A DNA stretch of 8,589 nt. Source: CAZCYE01 sp964502775 (GTDB taxonomy: Bacteria; Actinomycetota; Acidimicrobiia; IMCC26256; PALSA-555). Made by a program: the position numbers and the translations under genes. A model generated the notes under the pieces. The model was not told the DNA's origin. It saw only the letters and a list, made by a program, of their open reading frames with translations, and ran no database searches. Shown here one piece after another: positions 1 to 5,418 of the stretch. The stretch spans positions 1 through 8,589 of the forward strand of contig CAZCYE010000071.1 in the NCBI GenBank assembly GCA_964502775.1, given 5' to 3'. Each line of letters opens with the position of its first letter. Positions within the stretch are counted from its first letter, which is position 1.

Positions 1-117
1 ATGTCTCAACCGCGGCGCCACGTTTGGCGCCGATACCAACTGCTGTCAAGCGCCGATCGCCACGCAGGTGCTGCAACATCCGATTTCCGACGCCGTGCCG
101 AGCGCGAGATCGGTGCT
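1..117. other. non-coding flank downstream of methyltransferase
   Basis: No convincing gene is seen here. The open frame that begins at base 1 on the plus strand runs antisense into the methyltransferase and has no family resemblance. A short inverted repeat (arms at 13-19 and 26-32, 7 bp, 6-nt loop) could fold downstream of the minus-strand methyltransferase. It lies about 85 bases past the stop and has no T run, so it is not called as a terminator. Confidence 0.4.
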
Positions 118-762
118 TCAGCGCTTCGTGGCGATGCCTTCGTACATGTAGCCGAACGGCTTCGGGCCCTTCATGTAATAGTTTTCGAGTCGCTCGATCT
201 CGAGCCCGGCGTCGACGACGAGTTGGTCGATCGGACGGTTGAGGTGACACCCGCCGCCAAGTCGCCGCTGGAGTGGGGTCAGACGGTCCTGCCAGCTTCG
301 CACCCTCGCATCGGGTGATCGCCCGTGTTCGAGGAAGATCAGCGATCCGCCTGGGCGCAGTACGCGTCGAATCTCGCCGAGCGCGACGGTGACGTCGGGA
401 ATGGTGCACAGCGTCCAAGTGGTGAGCACGTTATCAACGCTCGCGTCATCGAGCAGTAGCTCCTCACCGTCGAGACCCACGTACTCGATCCGTACTGGAC
501 TCGCGACGACACGCTTGGCAGCCAACTTTCGCCCTACGGTCGCCGGGTCGACCGCTCGCACCCGCTTGACCGTTGCCGGGTAATACGGGACATTGCGACC
601 TGAACCGAATCCAACCTCGAGCACCTCGCCGTCCAGGGCACGCGCAACCTGGGCTCGCCGACGCGCGAACTGCTTGCCGCTCAACGCGACGTTGACGATG
701 CGGGGCAGGACTTGGCGCTCGTAGAACCCCATCGCCACAGTCTGGTCGCCCCCGCTCCCCAT
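118..762 (-). CDS. class I SAM-dependent methyltransferase (UbiE/METTL7-like)
   Basis: This is a complete 214-residue, probably cytoplasmic, methyltransferase that would transfer a methyl group from S-adenosylmethionine to a small molecule; the substrate is unknown. The Rossmann-fold signatures are in order: motif I EVLEVGFGSG at about 46-55, an acidic ribose-binding residue at D72 in VRAVDPA, a motif around 110-119 (DNVLTTWTLC), and LRPGG at about 135-139. The C-terminal part, with a GC-H-L-x-R stretch near 170-175, resembles the METTL7/thiol methyltransferase-like group, which is only a hint of function. The start at 762 is chosen because AGGAG (plus-strand bases 770-774) sits 7 nt upstream. 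A second ATG at 732 lacks a good site, although many relatives begin near that MGFYER. It follows a second methyltransferase on the same strand after 158 bases, so the two may share a transcript. Confidence 0.87.
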   Translation of the reverse strand: MGSGGDQTVAMGFYERQVLPRIVNVALSGKQFARRRAQVARALDGEVLEVGFGSGRNVPYYPATVKRVRAVDPATVGRKLAAKRVVASPVRIEYVGLDGEELLLDDASVDNVLTTWTLCTIPDVTVALGEIRRVLRPGGSLIFLEHGRSPDARVRSWQDRLTPLQRRLGGGCHLNRPIDQLVVDAGLEIERLENYYMKGPKPFGYMYEGIATKR

Positions 763-920
763 CGCCGAGCTCCTGACCGCTTGTGGCAGCAAGGCACATC
801 GAATCGATCATCCCGAGGCCGCTTCCCCACCCCAGCGTGCGCAATGTCCCCCGAGAAAGATCGGCAGATATGGGCGGGTCGAGAGCCGCGACGCGGTCGG
901 GGTGGGTGTTTCCTACTGTT

Positions 921-1736
921 TCAATGAGCAACGGTCACGCGTAGGAACGTTGCCGGGATTGAGGTGGTGCCTGGGTTCGGGCTGTCATTCTGCGCGTTGA
1001 AGAGGGCTACGAGCTCCTCCTCGAGCTCGGCGGTGCGCCCGCTCGCCTCAGCCGCGTCGAACGCATTCATGGTCGGCCCGTAGTAGGCGCGGAACTCGGC
1101 CACGAGGTCGGCCGGCGGGCTAGGGAAGTTGAAGCGATACGTGTCCCGGACGAACAAGATGTTCTCCGGCCGTTCTCCCGCTGCGGTGAAGCGCTCGATG
1201 ACGTCGGTCTCGACCCCCCATGTCATCGGGCTGACGAACCCTTCCGGCGGTGGCGGCGAGTAGGCGGAGCTGATCTTTAGGATCTGGGCCACCAGGGTCG
1301 GGTCATTGGGGATCCAGTTACCCATGACAATCCGGCCGCCGCCGGGTCGGGTCACGCGGACCATCGCCTTGGCCACGTCGAACGGCTTGGGCGCGAACAT
1401 GGCGCCGAAGATGCTGACGATCAGGTCAAAGGAGTCGTCGCTCAGGTCTTCGAGGTTCGAGGCGTCGCCCTCCTGGAACCGGCAGTTGGTGAGGCCCTCG
1501 GCTTGGGCCCGGCGGTTCCCCGCCTCGACGAGGTTGCTCGCGATGTCGACGCCCAGCACGTCGGCGCCGAGCCTCGCGGCCGGCAACGCGGTGGTGCCGT
1601 CGCCGCACCCGAGGTCGAGGACCTTCATCCCGGGAGTGATCCCCAGGTTCGCGACGAGCGTCTCGCCGCTGTCGCGCATGCTCGCCGCAATGCGGGTGAA
1701 GTCGCCCTTCTCCCACAGTGCCTTGTTCGGATTCAT
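921..1736 (-). CDS. class I SAM-dependent methyltransferase
   Basis: This is a complete 271-residue cytosolic methyltransferase of the Methyltransf_11/UbiE type, substrate unknown. Motif I VLDLGCGDGTT lies at about 39-49, the acidic ribose-binding D at 64 (GVDIA), GDASNLEDL at 90-98, motif II FDLIVSIFGAMF at 103-114 and TRPGG at 129-133. The C-terminal 130 residues form the usual variable cap (Pro-rich stretch at 161-164, then a helical end). The start at 1736 (MNPNKALW) is chosen because homology-like sequence begins there and GAAAGG lies about 10 nt upstream; the frame stays open to 1892 but that extension has no methyltransferase character. It is unrelated to its neighbour beyond the fold. 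It lies directly left of the tRNA-half repeat array and may itself be cassette cargo. Confidence 0.9.
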   Translation of the reverse strand: MNPNKALWEKGDFTRIAASMRDSGETLVANLGITPGMKVLDLGCGDGTTALPAARLGADVLGVDIASNLVEAGNRRAQAEGLTNCRFQEGDASNLEDLSDDSFDLIVSIFGAMFAPKPFDVAKAMVRVTRPGGGRIVMGNWIPNDPTLVAQILKISSAYSPPPPEGFVSPMTWGVETDVIERFTAAGERPENILFVRDTYRFNFPSPPADLVAEFRAYYGPTMNAFDAAEASGRTAELEEELVALFNAQNDSPNPGTTSIPATFLRVTVAH

Positions 1737-1896
1737 CGGATCGCTGCCTTTCGTAGGGACCGCTTGACAGGAATCTGGCTGGTGGCGTCGGCGAACGAGA
1801 CGCTGGATGTGTTCACCTGCCAACACCTTCGAAGTCGACTCAACTGAGCCTCCGCCACCGGTGGGAGCGGGAACCGGCGTCGAGGCTTGCACGATT
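1737..1896. other. upstream region of the methyltransferase, no gene seen
   Basis: This is the 5' region of the minus-strand methyltransferase up to the first array hairpin. It must hold the promoter if the gene is not read from further right. I see no clear -35/-10 pair and no convincing ORF; the open frame running through it from 1892 lacks family resemblance. Confidence 0.4.
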
Positions 1897-1904
1897 CAGC
1901 GAGA

Positions 1905-1920
1905 CCCCGCCGAAGCGGGG
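1905..1920 (-). terminator. UUCG hairpin beyond tRNA-half copy A
   Basis: A 6-bp GC stem (CCCCGC/GCGGGG) closes a TTCG loop on the minus strand, 17 bases beyond the CCA end of tRNA-half copy A. The same hairpin occurs at the same offset beyond copy B, and different hairpins sit beyond copy C and the intact tRNA. The position suits a tRNA transcript terminator. There is only a weak T content after it, so an alternative is a structural part of the recombination site. Confidence 0.5.
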
Positions 1921-1937
1921 CCTCTGACCTGGGTAAA

Positions 1938-2117
1938 TGGTGGCGGGGGCGGGATTTGAACCCGCGACCTTCGGGTTATGAGCGCCTTGACAACCCTCTG
2001 CCGAGACCCGTGGAGACACGCGGAGTAGCCCTGAGTTGGCCGCTCATTCCGTGCAGACCCGTCACGTCCGTGGAGACCACCTGAGTCGGTCCCCACTGGT
2101 GACAACTTCGGTGACAG
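1938..2117 (-). repeat. tRNA-fMet 3'-half + arm repeat, copy A (putative att site)
   Basis: Bases 1938-1983 are identical over 46 nt to 5461-5506 of the intact initiator tRNA gene, covering the CCA end, T arm, variable loop and anticodon loop. Identity stops one base into the 5' side of the anticodon stem, so this is not a functional tRNA. A 134-bp arm follows to 2117. It aligns without gaps to the arms of copies B and C, matching well at both edges (GCCTTGACAACC beside the core, GGTGACAACTTCGGTGACAG at the far end) but diverging in the middle. Core identity ending in the anticodon loop is the usual footprint of tyrosine-recombinase integration into a tRNA 3' end. Confidence 0.8.
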
Positions 2118-2154
2118 AGCTCGCTCATGCGCGCGAGCTGGGAGGGCGATTTCG

Positions 2155-2496
2155 CTACGGCGTCTCGGCGGCTCGTGCCGGCGAACGCACCTCACTGGTT
2201 GCCACGCCGACCACAACGATGATCGCGCCGACAGGCATGACGACGGTCCAAAAGAAGACCGCGGCCAATACGGCGCCGACGATGATCAGCGCGTTCCCGA
2301 GCCCACGAGCTTGCGGCCGCTTCCACAGGCCGGCGGCGAGCACGAGCGCGCCGACCAAAGCAACAGCCAGCCAGAAGGCGACATCGTCCTCATCGGTGTT
2401 GTTCCCAAATCCCAGTCCCACCGCCAGTGCGAGCTGCGCCAACACGAGCAACCCCGCCACTGGCGCCCACCAGGCCTGCTTGAGTGCTTGCGACAC
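2155..2496 (-). CDS. small multi-spanning membrane protein
   Basis: No family is recognised. The 113-residue product is mostly hydrophobic, with membrane spans at about 11-30, 39-57 and 67-97; the last is long enough for two helices joined by a short turn around MPVG. Between spans 1 and 2 is an acidic loop (NNTDEDD), and after span 2 a basic KRPQAR, so that segment is probably cytoplasmic. The frame is open further upstream but contains no ATG after the repeat. The GTG at 2496 is chosen because AAGGG lies 9 nt upstream and the protein-like sequence starts there. It is the only gene of cassette 1, and its stop is 38 bp from the arm of copy A. It could act as an inner-membrane accessory protein, but no function can be assigned. 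Confidence 0.6.
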   Translation of the reverse strand: MSQALKQAWWAPVAGLLVLAQLALAVGLGFGNNTDEDDVAFWLAVALVGALVLAAGLWKRPQARGLGNALIIVGAVLAAVFFWTVVMPVGAIIVVVGVATSEVRSPARAAETP

Positions 2497-2643
2497 CGAT
2501 GTCCGCCCTTCGCTGAAGGGCCTCCTGGGAGGAGGCAAATGCACGTTACCGGCTCGCCCGGCATGCAGGCCGAAGCCGCCCGCACCTTCGAAGCGCTGCT
2601 CGGGTCTTCTACCGACTTCAACCCGGTAGAAGGCGGTGACAAC
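2497..2643. other. leader of the cassette 1 gene, no second gene seen
   Basis: With copy B this makes a gene-free stretch of about 450 bases between the membrane protein and the reductase. It should contain the promoter for the membrane protein; I see no confident -35/-10 pair. A GGTGACAAC at 2635-2643, beside the hairpin, repeats the motif found at the outer end of the 180-bp units and may be an extra recombinase-binding site. Confidence 0.35.
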
Positions 2644-2650
2644 CAGCGAA

Positions 2651-2668
2651 GCCCCGCCGAAGCGGGGC
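2651..2668 (-). terminator. UUCG hairpin beyond tRNA-half copy B
   Basis: A 7-bp stem (GCCCCGC/GCGGGGC) closes a TTCG loop on the minus strand, 16 bases beyond the CCA end of copy B. It is nearly the same sequence as the hairpin beyond copy A, at the same offset. It would stop transcripts leaving the tRNA-half, or it is a folded element of the recombination site. Confidence 0.5.
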
Positions 2669-2684
2669 CTCTGACCTGGACAAC

Positions 2685-2864
2685 TGGTGGCGGGGGCGGG
2701 ATTTGAACCCGCGACCTTCGGGTTATGAGCGCCTTGACAACCGTCCACCCAGACCGCTCCAGGTCGCTCGAGTGGTCCTGAGTCAGCCGCCGAATCCACC
2801 CAGAGCACATCCGTCCACCGAGACCGCCCGAGTCGGGCTCCACTGGTGACAACTTTGGGGACTG
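2685..2864 (-). repeat. tRNA-fMet 3'-half + arm repeat, copy B (putative att site)
   Basis: Bases 2685-2730 match the intact tRNA 3' half over 46 nt. The arm runs to 2864. Bases 2686-2824 are identical to 4028-4166 of copy C over 139 bp, far beyond the tRNA part, so the two units are recent relatives or kept the same by recombination. Three spaced 12-mers on the minus strand of the form GTCTsGGTGGAy lie at 2743-2754, 2794-2805 (first base C) and 2813-2824, as expected of arm-type binding sites for a recombinase. Confidence 0.85.
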
Positions 2865-2943
2865 TCAGGCGGATACTCGATCCGTGAAGGACCACCGGCA
2901 GCGGCCGATCAACTCTCGGTGACCGCGCTGAGGGTGACGGGGG

Positions 2944-3597
2944 TCAGCGTCGTTCGAAGCGGAGGTGGATGACGGCGGGTGTGGCGGTGCGCTCGACGCA
3001 CATGTAGCTGGGTGGCGGGGAGGACTCGGGGAAGATTCGTTCGCCGCGGCCGATGAGCATCGGTACGACCACGAGGTGGAGTTCGTCAATCAGACCGGCG
3101 GCGAGGTACTGGCGGATGGTTGCGGCACCGCCCATGAGCCGTACGTCCATCCCGTTGGCCGCGGCAAATGCTCGTTCGAGAGCGTCGTCGATTCCTTGGG
3201 TGGCGAAGTGGAAAGTCGTGCCTCCCTCCATGGGAATAGGTTCTCGTGGGTGGTGGGTGAGGACGAATGTCGGAGCGTGATACGGCGGGTTCGGACCCCA
3301 CCAGCCGTTCCAGCCGTCGTCGGTCCAGGGGCCGCGCGACGTTCCGAACATGTTGCGGCCGAGAATGGCGGCACCCGTGTTGTCGAAGCTGTGCGCGACG
3401 TAGGGGTCATCGGCGTTTTCCTCGCCGCCCTCGAGGCCCAGCATCTGACATCCGCTACGGGTGGCGAACATCCAGTCCGTGAAGCCTTCAGTGTGGTCTC
3501 CGAACGGTTGCTCGAGTCGCTGGTTGAGACCAGCGGCGAAGCCGTCGACCGACATCATGAAACAGCGGACAACGAGCCTCTGGCTCTTCGTGGGCAT
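2944..3597 (-). CDS. dihydrofolate reductase family protein (RibD C-terminal-like)
   Basis: This is a complete 217-residue cytosolic protein of the DHFR/RibD C-terminal superfamily, expected to bind NADPH and reduce a pteridine- or pyrimidine-like substrate; the true substrate of these stand-alone bacterial members is mostly unknown. The N-terminal strand and loop MMSVDGFAAG is at about 14-23. LGRNMFG at 79-85 and the Trp/Gly-rich GPWTDDGWNGWWG at 89-101 follow. The nucleotide-binding signature RLMGGAATIRQYLAAG at 153-168 and IDELHLVVVPMLIGRGERIF at 170-189 complete the fold. The start at 3597 has AAGGAG (plus 3605-3610) 7 nt upstream; an upstream in-frame ATG at 3693 has no family sequence. 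It is the main cargo of cassette 2. A drug-resistance role as in true DHFR is possible but not indicated, since relatives usually do not act as folate enzymes. Confidence 0.93.
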   Translation of the reverse strand: MPTKSQRLVVRCFMMSVDGFAAGLNQRLEQPFGDHTEGFTDWMFATRSGCQMLGLEGGEENADDPYVAHSFDNTGAAILGRNMFGTSRGPWTDDGWNGWWGPNPPYHAPTFVLTHHPREPIPMEGGTTFHFATQGIDDALERAFAAANGMDVRLMGGAATIRQYLAAGLIDELHLVVVPMLIGRGERIFPESSPPPSYMCVERTATPAVIHLRFERR

Positions 3598-3967
3598 TCG
3601 TGGGCTCCTTGCTGAGCGGCGAAAGTGGTGACGTGAAGAATCGGGAGTGCTGCTCGGCCGGTAGTTTCGGTGCGAAGAGAAGCATTCCTCCAAATCCGGA
3701 GCGGCTCTCCACTAAACCCAGGGGGCTTCACCGGCCGCGCAATACGAACAGCAGCGATCCTTCAACCGGCAGTGATCGGGCGCTGTCGCCCGCACGCACC
3801 CCTCGCCATCGATCCCGCCCCAGGCACCCGCGCCCACGAACCCGACGACGAGGACCGTCGCAAGACGCCGCCACATCGGCACATTCACTACCACGTGGCT
3901 TCCGGATGCTGGCACCGCCGCGTCATCGGCGACGCGCTCTCATCCTCATCCCAAGACAGGGACGGTG
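3598..3967. other. upstream region of the reductase, mostly unassigned
   Basis: This 370-bp stretch separates the reductase from the long inverted repeat. It must contain the reductase promoter and holds only the doubtful small ORF listed separately. The plus-strand open frame that crosses it continues into the tRNA-half and is very Arg/Pro-rich, typical of an antisense frame in GC-rich DNA. No known RNA or repeat is seen. Confidence 0.35.
3712..3876 (-). CDS. possible small exported Cys-rich protein
   Basis: This is a doubtful 54-residue ORF. The sequence starts MWRRLATVLVVGFVGAGAWG, which looks like a short signal peptide or anchor: two Arg, then a hydrophobic run. It is followed by about 35 residues with five cysteines (GC, HC, RCC, YC), which would fit a small exported disulfide-bonded or metal-binding peptide. 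The frame extends to an ATG at 3915. Neither start has a clear ribosome binding site. It lies in cassette 2 upstream of the reductase, on the same strand, 114 bases before it. Chance reading of GC-rich DNA is a real alternative. Confidence 0.28.
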   Translation of the reverse strand: MWRRLATVLVVGFVGAGAWGGIDGEGCVRATAPDHCRLKDRCCSYCAAGEAPWV

Positions 3968-4027
3968 TGCCCACACACTAGGGAGGCCCCGAACCTGTTG
4001 GTTCGGGGCCTCCCTAGTGTGTGGGCA
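3968..4027. terminator. 28-bp perfect inverted repeat beyond tRNA-half copy C
   Basis: Arms 3968-3995 and 4000-4027 are perfectly complementary over 28 bp around a 4-nt loop (TGTT on the plus strand). The hairpin occupies the place of the UUCG hairpins at the other copies and touches the tRNA end: its last base replaces the final A of the CCA (read CCT on the minus strand). A perfect stem of this length is well beyond a normal intrinsic terminator. It may act as a terminator in both directions, or as a recombination or replication structure. Confidence 0.55.
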
Positions 4028-4206
4028 GGTGGCGGGGGCGGGATTTGAACCCGCGACCTTCGGGTTATGAGCGCCTTGACAACCGTCCACCCAGACCGCT
4101 CCAGGTCGCTCGAGTGGTCCTGAGTCAGCCGCCGAATCCACCCAGAGCACATCCGTCCACCGAGACGGCTGGAGTCAGCCTCCACTGGTGACAAGTTCGG
4201 TGACAG
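4027..4206 (-). repeat. tRNA-fMet 3'-half + arm repeat, copy C (putative att site)
   Basis: Bases 4028-4072 match the intact tRNA gene over 45 nt; the first position, 4027, differs. The arm to 4206 is the same length as in A and B and ends with the same GGTGACA-containing motif (4187-4206, with one change from copy A). Arm 12-mers on the minus strand are GTCTCGGTGGAC (4155-4166), CTCTGGGTGGAT (4136-4147) and GTCTGGGTGGAC (4085-4096). This would be the distal junction of the cassette adjacent to the tRNA, that is, the most recently acquired one under a simple insertion model. Confidence 0.85.
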
Positions 4207-4242
4207 CGGCTGCGCCAGCACGCGGGCCCCCGCCCGCGAATA

Positions 4243-4283
4243 GCAAGGTACCTTGCATCCCAGCGGATAACAAGCTAACTTGT
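4243..4283 (+). promoter_or_regulatory. promoter with two CAAG-N4-CTTG operators, leaderless start
   Basis: Two inverted repeats share the form CAAG-N4-CTTG: GCAAGGTACCTTGC (4243-4256, a perfect 14-bp palindrome) and ACAAGCTAACTTGT (4270-4283), with centres 27 bp apart. They overlap a plausible promoter: -35 TTGCAT (4254-4259), 16-bp spacer, -10 TAACTT (4276-4281). Transcription would begin about 7 nt later, at the GTG at 4288, so the message would be leaderless, which is common in actinobacteria. The sites fit autorepression by the HTH protein of the operon. Confidence 0.62.
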
Positions 4284-4287
4284 ACGG

Positions 4288-4515
4288 GTGGAGGATCCAG
4301 TCATCGCGGCCAGTGCCCGCAAGCACGGCCTCGGCGACGACACGATCCTCCACGCGTTCAACAACCCGGTTCGCGCCGAGGACCTCGATGACGGCCTGGT
4401 CATGCTCGTCGGGCCCGACCACACCGGCAACCTCATCGAGGTCGGCGTCGTGAGCTCCGAGGAAGGTCCCGTCATCGTCCATGCCATGCCGGCCCGACCC
4501 AAGTACCAGAGGTGA
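4288..4515 (+). CDS. putative BrnT-like toxin
   Basis: This 75-residue protein resembles small RelE-fold BrnT-type ribonuclease toxins in layout: an N-terminal KHG (12-14) with a short helix and an N-P turn (FNNPVR, 24-29), a hydrophobic core (GLVMLVGPDHTGNLIEVGVV), and a C-terminal strand with basic end VIVHAMPARPKYQR in the place of the BrnT RxISARxAxxxE tail. If real, it would cut mRNA in the cytoplasm and be neutralised by the next gene. The GTG start has no ribosome binding site but lies where transcription should begin. The stop overlaps the region of the downstream start, so the two are co-translated. The order of toxin first, then antitoxin, matches brnTA. The family call rests on pattern only. 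Confidence 0.66.
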   Translation: MEDPVIAASARKHGLGDDTILHAFNNPVRAEDLDDGLVMLVGPDHTGNLIEVGVVSSEEGPVIVHAMPARPKYQR

Positions 4516-4520
4516 TGCCC

Positions 4521-4796
4521 ATGCCCCGTACCGTCGCAGAGATCCTCGACCAGGCCGACGAGCTCGCGGCTCGGTTCGCGGCGCACGATCCCAATCTCGA
4601 AGACATCGCTGACGCCGCCGCGCTGCGTGCCGTTCGCCGCGCGTTCCAGGTCCGAGCCGACGCCGAACGCGCGCTCGCCGACGCGGTCTCGGTCGCTCGG
4701 GCCGAAGGGCACTCATGGGCCAGGATCGGCGCCATGGTCGGCACATCGGGCGAAGCCGCCCGCCAACGCTACGGACGCCCGGTCACCAAGCGCTGA
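4521..4796 (+). CDS. putative HTH antitoxin/repressor
   Basis: This is an all-helical 91-residue protein. The N-terminal two thirds is rich in Ala and charged residues (MPRTVAEILDQADELAARFA, then a second long helix at about 33-60). It is followed by a helix-turn-helix at about 63-85 with GHSWARIGAMVGTSGEAARQ, of the kind found in small actinobacterial DNA-binding proteins. The start at 4521 is chosen because AGAGGTG (4508-4514) lies 6 nt upstream; an ATG at 4515 and a GTG at 4512 are alternatives with poorer spacing. It follows the BrnT-like gene by 5 bp and is expected to bind that toxin and the two palindromes upstream. Here the HTH is C-terminal, which is not the layout of BrnA itself, so the pair would be a variant module. 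Confidence 0.72.
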   Translation: MPRTVAEILDQADELAARFAAHDPNLEDIADAAALRAVRRAFQVRADAERALADAVSVARAEGHSWARIGAMVGTSGEAARQRYGRPVTKR

Positions 4797-4974
4797 GATC
4801 GCCGAGCGTCGAAGGATGGGGCTGAGCCTCGATCAGCTGGCGGGTCTGTCGCTCTCGGGCCCGCACGCCACCGACACTATTGACAAGGTCCCCGAAGGAT
4901 ACGAGCAGACCCGGCGATTAGCCGTTCTTGGGCGCACATGGAAGCAGAGGATCGCTCGTGGCATTGACGCTTAA
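4797..4974 (+). other. open stretch between HTH gene and membrane protein, unassigned
   Basis: A short frame from the ATG at 4816 reads 52 residues to TAA at 4972-4974, directly against the GTG of the next gene. It begins MGLSLDQLAG, which could be the start of a small helical protein, but no ribosome binding site is well placed (AGG touches the ATG). It may be a degraded gene, or untranslated operon sequence. I cannot support a gene here. Confidence 0.3.
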
Positions 4975-5385
4975 GTGAATAAGCCGGGCGGTTCTCATAG
5001 CCATTCTTGGAAGACCTACGTGGGAACGGCGATAGCTACTTTCACTGTCTTTGTGGTAGTAGCGGTAGTCGGGACGGTGGCCGTCTTTGCAGCGATCTTG
5101 ACAGTTGCCGCCGCTGGCTTACTGATTGCTCTCTATAACCGGTTCCGTCCGGCCGACAGAGCCCGTCTGCGCCTAGGCCCCGACATCTGGCGAACTGGCG
5201 ACAACGCACCCGGAATCTGGAAAAAGATTTATGGAGCGGCGGGGTGTTCGTTCGGTCTAGCTCTCATAGTCGCAAGCTTGTTCGCACGAGCCGGCGATTT
5301 CATTCTCGTGCTGGCGATCACGTTCGTAGTTGTCTTCGCCATCGGTTTGTCGCTGTTCTTCACCCAGCATCGAACTATTCGCTGA
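4975..5385 (+). CDS. four-helix membrane protein, unknown function
   Basis: No family is recognised. The 136-residue product has a helical hairpin at about 16-54, a soluble basic/polar loop at 55-85 (FRPADRARLRLGPDIW...), and two further spans at about 87-104 and 108-129. It is an integral membrane protein with both ends probably cytoplasmic, judged by the Arg/Lys in the loop and the tail HRTIR. The start is uncertain: GTG 4975 abuts a TAA and has no ribosome binding site. GTG 5020 has TGGAAG 6 nt upstream and would begin right at the first helix. Base composition is visibly lower in GC than the genes beyond the tRNA. It is the last gene of cassette 3 and ends 34 bases from the hairpin that precedes the tRNA 3' end. 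A role as a membrane partner or defence effector is possible but not shown. Confidence 0.7.
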   Translation: MNKPGGSHSHSWKTYVGTAIATFTVFVVVAVVGTVAVFAAILTVAAAGLLIALYNRFRPADRARLRLGPDIWRTGDNAPGIWKKIYGAAGCSFGLALIVASLFARAGDFILVLAITFVVVFAIGLSLFFTQHRTIR

Positions 5386-5418
5386 TTTCGAACATGTAAT
5401 TTTGCTCACTGCCCACAG

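Larger units (their letters stand above)
1938..2684. mobile_element. putative tRNA-fMet cassette 1 (747 bp)
   Basis: This segment runs from tRNA-half copy A to the base before copy B. It carries one minus-strand gene, a small membrane protein, and no recombinase. Its right end (2644-2684) has the UUCG hairpin and matches 36 of 41 bases with the sequence to the left of copy A. The unit of core, arm, cargo and hairpin is what a circle integrated at the tRNA would leave. Mobility is inferred only from the repeat geometry; a decayed tandem integrative element would look similar. Confidence 0.5.
2685..4026. mobile_element. putative tRNA-fMet cassette 2 (1342 bp)
   Basis: This segment runs between the tRNA-half cores of copies B and C. 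It carries a DHFR/RibD-like reductase and possibly one small ORF, both on the minus strand, and ends in a 28-bp perfect inverted repeat. No recombinase gene is present. The 139-bp identity of its left boundary with that of cassette 3 supports a shared mobilisation system. That it moves as a unit is inference. Confidence 0.52.

Noticed and set aside
464..931. Minus-strand 155-residue frame overlapping the first methyltransferase
   Set aside because: It overlaps the methyltransferase in another frame, has no family sequence and is Arg/Gly-rich as expected of a shadow frame.
2286..2852. Minus-strand frame containing VVKALITRRSRVQIPPPPP, and related frames at 3946-4746 and 1896-2216
   Set aside because: This string is the translation of the tRNA-fMet 3' half and is a well-known spurious protein segment.
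2155..2895. Long version of the membrane protein frame containing HNPKVAGSNPAPAT
   Set aside because: The extension translates the tRNA-half and arm of copy B; the real protein begins near the GTG at 2496.
1938..4072. Extra functional tRNA genes at copies A, B and C
   Set aside because: Only the 3' half is present; no matching 5' acceptor strand, D arm or 5' anticodon stem can be formed from the adjoining arm.
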